DNA of 8,269 bases from Chloroflexota bacterium (GCA_021796375.1 JAJYJF010000079.1:1-8269), one strand, 5' to 3'; counted from the first letter of the stretch, positions 1 to 6,213 are shown. Made by a program: numbers and translations. Notes: generated from the sequence alone by a model not told the origin.

Positions 1-356
1 CGCAGCTTGCGCCGGTTCTGGAGAAAGCGCGCAAGATAATAAACGGTTGTGGACGCGTCCAGGAAGATTGAATCGCCGTCTTCGATCAGCTCGGCGGCCC
101 AGCGGGCGATCGCCATCTTCGCCGCGGCGTTGCGCCGGGACCGGGCGCCAAACGATGGGCTGTGCAGCTGGATATCTTCGTTCAGGGCGGCCCCGCCGTG
201 GACGCGCAGCAAGCGGCCCTCGTCGGAAAGCGCATCCAGGTCATTGCGGATGGTCCCCTGAGAGACCTCGAGCGCCCTGGCCAGCTCCGGTACGCGTAAA
301 CCAGGCTGCTTTCGCAAAATCTCCAGGAGTTGCTGCCGGCGCTCGAAGGCTGTCAC
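1..356 (-). CDS. DeoR-family transcriptional regulator, N-terminal part (C-terminus beyond left edge)
   Basis: The 118 visible residues start with GTG (354-356) and read VTAFERRQQLLEILRKQPGL. A winged helix-turn-helix follows at about residues 20-41 (LRVPELARALEVSQGTIRND), and then the DeoR hallmark RVHGGA at 51-56. After it begins the sugar-phosphate sensor domain, with DGDSIFLDASTT at about 93-104. Family members are usually about 250 residues and are cytoplasmic repressors released by a phosphorylated sugar, so roughly half the gene lies outside. An in-frame TGA occurs five codons upstream and no ATG fits, so GTG is the start; its ribosome site is weak. The gene lies 196 nt downstream of ctaG on the same strand but has its own promoter. 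The target pathway cannot be told from the window. The family call is secure; the ligand is unknown. Confidence 0.9.
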   Translation of the reverse strand, partial: MTAFERRQQLLEILRKQPGLRVPELARALEVSQGTIRNDLDALSDEGRLLRVHGGAALNEDIQLHSPSFGARSRRNAAAKMAIARWAAELIEDGDSIFLDASTTVYYLARFLQNRRKL

Positions 357-417
357 AGGGTCTCGGTTTCAAGATTTTGGTTGATTCTTGTTGAAGACGC
401 AAAGAAACGGTAAAAAG

Positions 418-446
418 ATTATAGAATATCTGTTGATATTTTACAA
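418..446 (-). promoter_or_regulatory. Sigma-70-type promoter of the DeoR-family gene
   Basis: Read on the minus strand there is TTGTAA at 446-441, a 17-nt spacer, and a perfect TATAAT at 423-418. Transcription would start near 411, giving a leader of about 55 nt before the GTG at 356. The surrounding 100 bp are far more AT-rich than the rest of the window. A second, weaker pair, TTGAAT (470-465), 17 nt, TATTGT (447-442), lies just upstream. Confidence 0.68.
425..440. promoter_or_regulatory. Candidate operator: AATATC-N4-GATATT dyad inside the promoter spacer
   Basis: AATATC (425-430), TGTT, GATATT (435-440) is a perfect 6-bp inverted repeat. It fills 16 of the 17 bases between the -35 and -10 boxes of the DeoR-family promoter, so a protein bound here would block RNA polymerase. 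Autoregulation by the adjacent repressor is the obvious inference, but the binding protein is not shown by the sequence. Confidence 0.45.
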
Positions 447-460
447 TACCCCAAAAATAA

Positions 461-478
461 ACAAAATTCAACAAAATT
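461..478. repeat. Two ACAAAATT direct repeats 10 bp apart
   Basis: ACAAAATT occurs at 461-468 and again at 471-478, one helical turn apart, just upstream of the DeoR-family promoter. TTCAACAA (467-474) within this stretch is the reverse complement of TTGTTGAA at 388-395 downstream of the -10 box. These could be accessory binding sites, an UP-type element, or simple AT-rich chance. Confidence 0.3.
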
Positions 479-552
479 AACTTGGGAAAGCGGCGGGTTC
501 AGTTTAGAAAAGGGATGGGTCGCTGCGGGCAGGCGCTCGTGAAACGCCGGTT

Positions 553-1431
553 TCATTCAAAATGCTCGCCGGTCTCGCGGTCCATCTCGTTCAGCCAGGT
601 GTACAGGAAATAAAACAGGAAGCCCATGTAGACCATATTCCCCGGGATCCACATCAGCAGGCCTGCCGCCTGCTGGTCGTCCATCACCGATAAACCCCAT
701 CCCGCGGAGGCGCCGGCAGGCGCGGCGGCCTGACCCGGCGCAGCCGCAATCTGCCACAGCCGGGGGGCGGTGGCGTAAAAGGGGATCAGGGGCTGGCGGG
801 CGAAGGTGATGATCGCCCCCAGCAGGGTCGAGGGGAACATCATCAGAAACATGTACAGCACCTGCAGCGGCCGGGAGAGCTGCGGCGCTACCCGGTTCGA
901 CCGGCCCAGCACCGGCCACCAGCCCACCATCGCCGTGCCCATAAAGAGCAGGTGCTCGAAGATGTGCAAGCCCTCGTTCTCGAGGGTGGCTTCGTAGAGC
1001 GCGGGGACGTGCCAGATCAGGAGAACCGCGTTAAAGATCAAGAAGGCGACGGCCGGCCGGGTGACCCACCCGATCAGGGCCTCGGCCCATCCGGGCAGCT
1101 TCAGGCCGTCGATAAAATCGTCCGGAAGCCCGAGCAGCCACAGAGGCGGTACAACCATGATCAGCAGCAGGTGCTGGATCATATGCGCGCTGAACAGGTA
1201 GTTGTCGGCTATATAATCGATCGGGGTGATGAGAGCCAGGAGGGCCACCAGCGTCCCCAGGCTGAAAACCAGCTTGCGGGCCAGCGGCACCCGCCCCCAG
1301 GGTGGATTCCGCCGGCCGGGGCGGGTGAGCCAGAAGTATCCACCGATCCAGATCCCCATTCCGATGAGGATGCTGGGTTCCCAATTCCACATGGTCAGGG
1401 CCTGTTGAAATAGATCTTGGCTGCCGTTCAT
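553..1431 (-). CDS. ctaG: CtaG / caa3-type cytochrome c oxidase assembly membrane protein
   Basis: This 292-residue polytopic membrane protein matches the Caa3_CtaG family, which helps deliver copper to haem-copper oxidase during assembly. About seven membrane segments can be drawn: roughly 20-36, 53-70, 80-101, 122-141, 155-175, 188-212 and 256-280. Conserved family landmarks are FSAHMIQHLLLIMVVPPLWL (80-99) with H83 and H87, WHVPALYE (140-147) with H141, LHIFEHLLFM (155-164) with H156 and H160, and DDQQAAGLLMWIPGN (251-265). The histidines are likely metal ligands. An Ala/Gly/Pro-rich stretch at about 229-246 sits in the loop before the last segment and looks low-complexity. The start ATG has AAGGA upstream. 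It lies 58 nt after the Sco gene and shares its function, so the two form one operon. No oxidase subunit genes are in view. Confidence 0.9.
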   Translation of the reverse strand: MNGSQDLFQQALTMWNWEPSILIGMGIWIGGYFWLTRPGRRNPPWGRVPLARKLVFSLGTLVALLALITPIDYIADNYLFSAHMIQHLLLIMVVPPLWLLGLPDDFIDGLKLPGWAEALIGWVTRPAVAFLIFNAVLLIWHVPALYEATLENEGLHIFEHLLFMGTAMVGWWPVLGRSNRVAPQLSRPLQVLYMFLMMFPSTLLGAIITFARQPLIPFYATAPRLWQIAAAPGQAAAPAGASAGWGLSVMDDQQAAGLLMWIPGNMVYMGFLFYFLYTWLNEMDRETGEHFE

Positions 1432-1489
1432 CCCCGCATCCTTCCCATCCCCGTTCGCATCCGGATTTTACGACGCAGGCCGCCGGAGG

Positions 1490-2086
1490 TCAGCGGCGCT
1501 CCAGGAGCTGTAAATCCCGGGTCATCTCCGCGGGGCTGGCGCCGCCCGGCCAGAGCAGCCTCCAGCGGCCCTGCGGATCGATGACGATGACGTCCGAGGT
1601 GTGCGAAACCGAATACACGGTCGGGGATTGGATATCCGTCTTGGCGTAATAAATCCCGTAATCCCTGGCTGCCGCGGAAATCGCCCCCGCATCCCCACTC
1701 AACCCGATAAATGCCGGGCTGAAGGAGCGCGCATACTGGCCGGCCACAGCCGGTGTATCGCGGCCCGGGTCAACCGTGACGAAGATGACCTGGATGCCGG
1801 CGCCCCCCGCGCCTAAATTCCTGACCGCCTGGGCCATGTTCGCCAGGGTCAGCGGGCAGACGTCCGTGCAGTGGGTGTAGCCGAAGAACAGCAGCACGGT
1901 CTTCCCGCGAAAATCGGAGAGGCGCACGTCTCCCCGGTCCGATGAAAGCGTGAAATCGGCGGCCGGTCGGGGCGGGATGAGTTCCGTCCCGGTAAATTTC
2001 TGGTTGGCCTGCACGGCCTGATACCCCCCAAACCCGGCCAGTCCCAGCAGCAGGATCCCGGCCAGGCTCAAAGCGAATATTTTCAT
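1490..2086 (-). CDS. SCO1/SenC family copper chaperone (thioredoxin-fold)
   Basis: The protein has 198 residues. An N-terminal hydrophobic helix (about 4-21) anchors or exports it, so the thioredoxin-like domain faces outside the membrane. The copper-binding CxxxC is in GYTHCTDVCPLT (C73, C77), followed by VTVDPGRDTP (103-112) and the third ligand H162 in VSHTSDVIVIDPQGRW. All three expected ligands are present. Sco proteins carry copper to, or reduce the thiols of, the CuA site of cytochrome c oxidase subunit II. The start ATG (2084-2086) has a strong GAGGGGGAG ribosome site abutting it. It is the first gene of the sco-ctaG unit and is preceded by a near-consensus promoter. Length and motifs are normal for the family, so I am confident in the assignment. 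Confidence 0.93.
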   Translation of the reverse strand: MKIFALSLAGILLLGLAGFGGYQAVQANQKFTGTELIPPRPAADFTLSSDRGDVRLSDFRGKTVLLFFGYTHCTDVCPLTLANMAQAVRNLGAGGAGIQVIFVTVDPGRDTPAVAGQYARSFSPAFIGLSGDAGAISAAARDYGIYYAKTDIQSPTVYSVSHTSDVIVIDPQGRWRLLWPGGASPAEMTRDLQLLERR

Positions 2087-2139
2087 CTCCCCCTCAGGTC
2101 CATGGTCGTTAATGGACTACTTTGATAAACATTGATTGT

Positions 2140-2168
2140 ATTATCCTGAATCCGGAGATGCCTGTCAA
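2140..2168 (-). promoter_or_regulatory. Sigma-70-type promoter of the sco-ctaG operon
   Basis: On the minus strand a perfect TTGACA (2168-2163) is followed by a 17-nt spacer and GATAAT (2145-2140). Transcription would begin near 2133, giving a leader of about 45 nt before the Sco ATG. This is the best promoter match in the window and shows that the copper genes do not depend on the upstream carboxylase operon. Confidence 0.75.
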
Positions 2169-2254
2169 GGTGGATTTTTGGATGATTCCCGCGGCGCGGC
2201 CGAGGCCAGGATGCGCCGGAAAACGCACGGAGGGCGGTTTTTTGGATGTAATAC

Positions 2255-2304
2255 AAAAGACATTGGACCACCCATATCGGAGTACGGACGGTCCAATGTC
2301 TTTT
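2255..2304 (-). terminator. Intrinsic terminator of the carboxylase operon (bidirectional-looking)
   Basis: AAAAGACATTGGACC (2255-2269) and GGTCCAATGTCTTTT (2290-2304) are perfect 15-nt reverse complements around a 20-nt loop. Both strands end the stem in TTTT, so it could work in either direction. It lies 21 nt past the BCCP stop codon on the minus strand, which fits termination of that operon before the sco promoter. The loop is longer than usual for an intrinsic terminator. Confidence 0.75.
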
Positions 2305-2325
2305 ATCTGGACTATGGATGCCGGG

Positions 2326-2829
2326 CTAATTCTCCGCCGGCTGGAGCTCCACCAGCAGAGCGCCCTTTTCCACCTGGGCGCCGGGCTGGATAGCCACCCG
2401 CGCCACCACCCCGCTCATCGGCGCGCGCAACTCCATCTGCATTTTCATAGATTCCTCGGTTACCAGCACCTGCCCTTTTTCGACCGCATCACCCGGCTGC
2501 ACCTTGACGGCAGCCACGAGGCCAGGCATGGGCGCCAGCAGCTGGTTTTCAGCCGCCGGCGCCGCCGCCCGGCGCTTGCCTGCGGCCGCCTGCCCGGACT
2601 CTACCTGGGCGATCACCCGCCGCCCTTCGGTGGTGACGGCATAGGTTTGCCCATCTTGCCGCTGCAGGTGAAGCACCCGGCTGGTACGCTCCCAGCACAG
2701 CAGGATCAGGTCGTTGGCGTTCAACTGGATGAGCCTGGCCTGCTGTTTGATCCCGTCGATGAAAAGCTGGTTTTCGGTGATATCTACCAGAAAGTTGCGG
2801 TTGCCGACCTGAACGTGGTAAATGGTCAT
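2326..2829 (-). CDS. Biotin carboxyl carrier protein subunit of acyl-CoA carboxylase
   Basis: The gene encodes 167 residues. The N-terminal half (about 1-78) is a beta-rich region of the kind found in acyl-CoA carboxylase alpha chains between the BC and BCCP domains. An Ala-rich linker (about 80-95) leads to a C-terminal biotinyl domain with APMPG (99-103) and EESMKMQ (125-131), where K129 is the lysine that would carry biotin. The usual motif is EAMKM; here it is ESMKM. Biotin on this arm is carboxylated by the BC subunit and then serves the CT subunit. The start at 2829 is chosen because GGGGAGGA lies just upstream and the preceding gene stops 13 nt earlier; extending the frame upstream would overlap that gene without a ribosome site. 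It is last in the operon. Confidence 0.9.
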   Translation of the reverse strand: MTIYHVQVGNRNFLVDITENQLFIDGIKQQARLIQLNANDLILLCWERTSRVLHLQRQDGQTYAVTTEGRRVIAQVESGQAAAGKRRAAAPAAENQLLAPMPGLVAAVKVQPGDAVEKGQVLVTEESMKMQMELRAPMSGVVARVAIQPGAQVEKGALLVELQPAEN

Positions 2830-2842
2830 GGGTCCTCCCCAA

Positions 2843-4330
2843 TCAATGGTGAATTTGCTCTCGCCAGGCGGCCAGCTTCCAGGCGTCCAGAGCCTGAGCG
2901 GGCCGGGACGGCCTCGGGTCAGGGGAACGGCGCTGGTGAGCGGCGAACGCGGTCGCGATGGCGATATCGCGGGCAAAGCTGTCGTCGTCCGCGCGGGCGG
3001 GCGGCTGGAACGTATCCAGAAAAGTGGTATCGACCCGGCCGGAGGTAAAGGCAGGACTGTCGATCACCTGAGACAGGAATTCGAGGTCGGTCGGGACGCC
3101 GCCGATCTGAAATTCCTGCAGGCTGCGGCGCAGCCTCGCGATCGCTGCCGGGCGGTCTGTTCCCCACGCGATCACCTTGGCGAGCAGCGAGTCGTAGTCC
3201 GCGGTCACCGGCATCCCCGGGTAAAGGGCGCTGTCGACGCGGATCCCCGGACCGCCCGGGACCTGCAGGTGCAGGATTGAGCCGGTCGCCGGGATGAATC
3301 CCTGGCCGGGATCCTCGGCCAGCACGCGCGCCTCGATGGCCCAGCCTCGCGGCTGCACGTCTGCCCGGGTGAAGGGCAGCGTTCCCTCCATGGCCAGCTG
3401 GAGCTGGGCCTGCACCAGGTCCAGCCCATTCACCATCTCGGTGACCGGATGCTCCACCTGGATGCGCGGGTTGATCTCGATAAAATGGAGCTGGCCGTCT
3501 TTCCCCAGGAGGAACTCCACCGTGCCCAGGCTCCGGTAGTGCAGCGCCCGAGCCAGCCGGGTGGCGTGATCGAAAAGCAGCTCGCGCAGGGAGCTGTTCA
3601 TCCCAAACGCGGGGGATTCCTCGATGAGCTTCTGCCGCCGGCGCTGGATGGAGCATTCGCGCTCGCCCAGGCAGAGGATGTTGCCCCGCCCGTCGGCGAG
3701 GACCTGCACCTCGATGTGGCGCGCGTTCTGCACCAGCGGCTCGAGGTAAACCGAACCGTCCCCGAAGGCCGCCAGGGCTTCCTGCCGGGCGGCGGAGACC
3801 ATCTGGTCGAGCTCCTGGGGCGAGTGGGCCAGGCGGATCCCCCGACCCCCGCCGCCGGCGATGGCTTTGACCAACACCGGGAAATGAATTTCCGCACCCA
3901 GGATTTCCTGGGTATCCTCCCCGAGGGGTACATCCGGGCCGGGGAGGATCGGCAGCCCGGCTTCCCGGGCGGCTTTCCGCGCGGCCAGCTTGTCGCCGGT
4001 CAGGGCCAGCGTCTCGGGCGAGGGGCCGAGGAACACCAATCCGGCCTCTTCGACGGCCCGGCAGAAATCGGCGTTCTCGGAGAGGAAGCCGTAGCCGGGA
4101 TGCACCGCCTGGGCGCCGGTCTTGTGCGCCGCCTGGAGGATGGCCGGGATATTCAGGTAGCTCTGCGAAGCGGGCGCCGGCCCGATCAAGACGGCCTCAT
4201 CCGCTGAATGCGTGTGCAGCGCTTCCCGGTCGGGCTCGGAGTACACGGCCACGGTCGGCAGTCCCATCTCGCGGCAGGCGCGCAGAATGCGGATTGCGAT
4301 CTCCCCCCGGTTGGCGACGAGCACTTTCAT
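2843..4330 (-). CDS. accC: Biotin carboxylase subunit of acetyl/propionyl-CoA carboxylase
   Basis: At 495 residues it is a stand-alone biotin carboxylase, which uses ATP and bicarbonate to carboxylate biotin on the carrier protein. The N-terminal domain opens with MKVLVANRGEIAIRILRACR and contains HPGYGFLSENADF (77-89). The ATP-grasp domain has the glycine-rich loop KAIAGGGGRGIR (155-166), GERECSIQRRRQKLIEESPA (222-241) and the metal/bicarbonate site EINPRIQVEHPVTE (285-298), with E285, N287, R289 and E293 in place. AIEARVLAEDP (331-341) is the conserved C-terminal domain motif. About 50 residues beyond the usual 450-residue AccC form a hydrophilic tail, as seen in acyl-CoA carboxylase alpha chains that have lost their carrier domain. 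The ATG has GGGAG 8-9 nt upstream and follows the CT gene by 17 nt. All expected catalytic residues are visible. Confidence 0.95.
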   Translation of the reverse strand: MKVLVANRGEIAIRILRACREMGLPTVAVYSEPDREALHTHSADEAVLIGPAPASQSYLNIPAILQAAHKTGAQAVHPGYGFLSENADFCRAVEEAGLVFLGPSPETLALTGDKLAARKAAREAGLPILPGPDVPLGEDTQEILGAEIHFPVLVKAIAGGGGRGIRLAHSPQELDQMVSAARQEALAAFGDGSVYLEPLVQNARHIEVQVLADGRGNILCLGERECSIQRRRQKLIEESPAFGMNSSLRELLFDHATRLARALHYRSLGTVEFLLGKDGQLHFIEINPRIQVEHPVTEMVNGLDLVQAQLQLAMEGTLPFTRADVQPRGWAIEARVLAEDPGQGFIPATGSILHLQVPGGPGIRVDSALYPGMPVTADYDSLLAKVIAWGTDRPAAIARLRRSLQEFQIGGVPTDLEFLSQVIDSPAFTSGRVDTTFLDTFQPPARADDDSFARDIAIATAFAAHQRRSPDPRPSRPAQALDAWKLAAWREQIHH

Positions 4331-4347
4331 ATTTCTGGCTCCCTTCG

Positions 4348-5886
4348 CTAAAGCGGGATATTCCCGTGCTTGCGCTGCGGCGCGGGCTGGCGCTTGGCCT
4401 GCACGCTCTCCAGCGCGTCGATCAGCCGGCCGCGGGCGGCGGCGGGTGCGATCACATCGTCCAGATAGCCGCGGCTCGCGGCGATGTAGGGGTTGGCCAG
4501 CTGCTCCCGGTAGCGGCGGGTCAGCTCCTGGGTTTTGGCGGCCGGGTCTTCGGCGGCGGCGATCGCCTTGCGGTGGAGGATCTGGACCGCCCCTTCCGGG
4601 CCCATCACGGCGATCTCCGCCGCGGGCAGCGCCAGGTTGACGTCTCCACCCAGGTGTTTGGAGCTCATGACGATGTAAGCCCCACCGTAGGCTTTGCGCA
4701 GGATCAGCGACAGCTTCGGGACCGAAGCTTCAGCGTAGGCGTAGATCATCTTCGCCCCGTGGCGGATCACGCCGCCGTGCTCCTGATCTACCCCGGGTAA
4801 AAACCCGGGCGTATCGACCAGGGTCACCAGCGGGATGTGAAAGGCGTCACAGAACCGGATAAAGCGGGCAGCCTTGTCCGAGGCATCGATATCCAGTACG
4901 CCGGCAAGAAAATCCGGCTGGTTGGCAACCACCCCGATCGGGCTGCCGTTGAGGCGGGCGAACCCGATCACCAGGTTGCGGGCAAACTCGGGTTGAATTT
5001 CCAGAAAATCGCCTTCGTCGCACAGGGCGCCGATCACCTGGTGAACGTCGTACGGTTTGTTCGGCTCCTGGGGGATGATCTCGCCCAGCTCGGGGGTTTC
5101 GCGGGCGCCGTCGCGGGGCGGGAGGTAGGGAGGCTGATCCAGGTTATTGGAGGGCAAGAACGAAAGCACCCGGTGCACCTGGGCGAGCAGGCTGTCTTCG
5201 TCCGGCGCGGTAAAATGCGCCACCCCGCTGAGCGCCCGGTGCGCCCAGGCGCCGCCCAGTGAATCGGCATCGACTTCTTCGTGGGTGACCGATTTTACCA
5301 CGTCCGGGCCGGTGATGAACATGTAGGATGTTTTTTCGACCATGAAGACGAAATCGGTGATGGCGGGTGAGTAAACCGCCCCACCGGCGCAGGGCCCCAG
5401 GATCACCGACAGCTGGGGGATAACCCCAGACGCGCGCGTGTTGCGCAGAAAAATCTCTCCATACGCGGCCAGCGCGTCGACACCTTCCTGGATACGCGCG
5501 CCGCCCGAATCGTTCAGCCCGATCAGCGGCGCTCCGTTCTGAAGCGCCAGGTCCATCACTTTGGCGATTTTCCGGCCATGGCTTTCGCCCACGGATCCGC
5601 CCAAAATGGTGAAATCCTGGGCGAAAAGAAACACCTGCCGGCCGTCGATTTTTCCCCAACCGGTGATCACGCCATCGGTGAGCGGCCGGGAAGGATCTGC
5701 TTCGGTGCTGCTTCCGCGCGCGGAAACAAACCGGTCCAGCTCGGTAAAAGTGCCCGCATCGAGCAGCGCCGCGATGCGCTCGCGGGCAGTTCGCTTTCCT
5801 TTCTGGTGCTGCTTCGCCGCCTGGTCTTCCCCCCCGCCGGCGAGAGCTGCAGCCTGCATCCGATCGAAATCTGTCAGATCAACCAT
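4348..5886 (-). CDS. Acyl-CoA carboxylase carboxyltransferase (beta) subunit, PccB/MmdA type
   Basis: This 512-residue protein has the two fused crotonase-like halves of PccB/AccD5-type carboxyltransferases, which move CO2 from carboxybiotin to an acyl-CoA. The N-half shows KRTARERI (31-38), NDSGGARIQEG (125-135) with the first oxyanion-hole glycines, and GPCAGGAVYSPAITDFVFMV (164-183). The C-half shows DTPGFLPGVDQEHGG (358-372), YGGAYIVMSSKHLGGD (400-415) with the second oxyanion hole, and AEIAVMGPEGAV (423-434). In the related PccB family the residue at position 405 sets acyl specificity: Asp favours propionyl-CoA and Ile allows acetyl-CoA. Here it is Ile, so acetyl- or mixed specificity is inferred. 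The ATG has AGGTGA 6 nt upstream. It is first in the operon; the presence of an ATP-dependent BC subunit argues against a decarboxylase role. Confidence 0.93.
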   Translation of the reverse strand: MVDLTDFDRMQAAALAGGGEDQAAKQHQKGKRTARERIAALLDAGTFTELDRFVSARGSSTEADPSRPLTDGVITGWGKIDGRQVFLFAQDFTILGGSVGESHGRKIAKVMDLALQNGAPLIGLNDSGGARIQEGVDALAAYGEIFLRNTRASGVIPQLSVILGPCAGGAVYSPAITDFVFMVEKTSYMFITGPDVVKSVTHEEVDADSLGGAWAHRALSGVAHFTAPDEDSLLAQVHRVLSFLPSNNLDQPPYLPPRDGARETPELGEIIPQEPNKPYDVHQVIGALCDEGDFLEIQPEFARNLVIGFARLNGSPIGVVANQPDFLAGVLDIDASDKAARFIRFCDAFHIPLVTLVDTPGFLPGVDQEHGGVIRHGAKMIYAYAEASVPKLSLILRKAYGGAYIVMSSKHLGGDVNLALPAAEIAVMGPEGAVQILHRKAIAAAEDPAAKTQELTRRYREQLANPYIAASRGYLDDVIAPAAARGRLIDALESVQAKRQPAPQRKHGNIPL

Positions 5887-5906
5887 TCCATTTCACCTGG
5901 TAAATT

Positions 5907-5948
5907 CGGATTAATGCGCAAATCCGGTAGCTATGGGGGTAACCCCAT
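5907..5948 (-). promoter_or_regulatory. Two small hairpins in the carboxylase mRNA leader
   Basis: CGGATT (5907-5912) pairs perfectly with AATCCG (5921-5926) around 8 nt. ATGGGG (5933-5938) pairs perfectly with CCCCAT (5943-5948) around 4 nt. Both lie 20-62 nt ahead of the CT start codon in the transcribed leader. Neither is followed by a U-run, so they are not simple terminators. They may affect translation or mRNA stability, or be chance. Confidence 0.3.
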
Positions 5949-6020
5949 CGATCCCAAGTCGTTGCGCGGGGCGCAGGCCGGGTAATCTGCGGCCCCCGCC
6001 CGCCCGGAATTACGGAAAAA

Positions 6021-6048
6021 TCATATCTCCGGTATGACAAATATCATA
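6021..6048. repeat. Alternating TCATA / TATGA / TCATA repeats at about one helical turn
   Basis: TCATA (6021-6025), its reverse complement TATGA (6033-6037) and TCATA again (6044-6048) are spaced 12 and 11 bp apart. Each neighbouring pair forms an inverted repeat on the same helix face. The position, upstream of the kaiC -10 box and within the presumed carboxylase promoter region, fits regulator binding sites. Confidence 0.3.
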
Positions 6049-6079
6049 GAGAAGTTAAAATCGCGTTGCTACAATAAGC

Positions 6080-6085
6080 TATAAT
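6080..6085 (+). promoter_or_regulatory. Candidate -10 box for kaiC-kaiB
   Basis: A perfect TATAAT sits about 140 nt before the kaiC start in AT-rich DNA. No good -35 lies 16-18 nt upstream (AAAATC at 17 nt); TTGCTA at 6065-6070 is only 9 nt away and too close. The promoter may need an activator, or the box may be fortuitous. Confidence 0.4.
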
Positions 6086-6103
6086 CTTTTAAGGTTCGTC
6101 TGA

Positions 6104-6199
6104 ATGCATTGAGGGATCCGGGTTTTCCTCACGATCGTCCTCTTCGCAGTCCCGAACGCCATCACCGGGCTGTTCTTCTTTCCTCCCAGCGAAACCTAA
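6104..6199 (+). pseudogene. Broken or vestigial small hydrophobic ORF upstream of kaiC
   Basis: ATG (6104) is preceded by TAAGG with 9-nt spacing, but the third codon is TGA (6110-6112). The same frame then stays open for 28 codons to TAA (6197-6199) and reads GIRVFLTIVLFAVPNAITG followed by LFFFPPSET, a plausible single membrane helix. If the TGA were TGG (Trp) it would be a 31-residue membrane peptide. It is in frame with kaiC and ends 12 nt before the first kaiC ATG. I recognise no family. It may be a decayed gene end, a decayed gene start, or a chance hydrophobic frame. Confidence 0.3.
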
Positions 6200-6213
6200 T
6201 TTTCTACGAAAAT

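Larger units (their letters stand above)
5887..6211. other. Divergent intergenic region between the carboxylase operon and kaiC
   Basis: No intact gene was found in these 325 bp. From left to right it holds the carboxylase ribosome site, two short hairpins (5907-5948), a GC-rich stretch, and an AT-rich core at about 6005-6095 with phased TCATA/TATGA repeats and a TATAAT box. A hydrophobic reading frame with an early stop follows (6104-6199). Both operons must be driven from here, but I see no convincing -35/-10 pair for the carboxylase side; TAGCAA (6071-6066), 17 nt, TATGAT (6048-6043) is the nearest and is weak. Confidence 0.6.

Noticed and set aside
241..474. A 77-codon minus-strand frame covering the DeoR-family promoter
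   Set aside because: It overlaps the regulator in another frame, and the regulator's translation shows an unmistakable DeoR domain.
538..558. GAAAC-GCCG-GTTTC hairpin at the ctaG stop as a terminator
   Set aside because: The stem is only five or six pairs, overlaps the stop codon and has no T-run after it on the minus strand.
2830..2976. Upstream extension of the BCCP gene to an earlier ATG (216 residues)
   Set aside because: The extension overlaps the end of accC by over 100 bp, is Pro/Arg-rich, and has no ribosome site, while the ATG at 2829 has GGGGAGGA next to it.
2122..3048. A 308-codon plus-strand reading frame
   Set aside because: It runs antisense to the sco promoter, terminator, BCCP and biotin carboxylase genes; the translation is Arg/Pro/Gly/His-rich with no recognisable motif, whereas the opposite strand gives clear enzymes.
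4348..5886. Biotin-dependent sodium-pump decarboxylase (methylmalonyl- or glutaconyl-CoA) as the role of the CT gene
   Set aside because: The gene is followed directly by an ATP-dependent biotin carboxylase and not by membrane decarboxylase subunits, so a carboxylase is the better reading.
6065..6085. TTGCTA with TATAAT as a full kaiC promoter
   Set aside because: The spacer is only 9 nt, too short for a sigma-70 promoter, so only the -10 box is reported.
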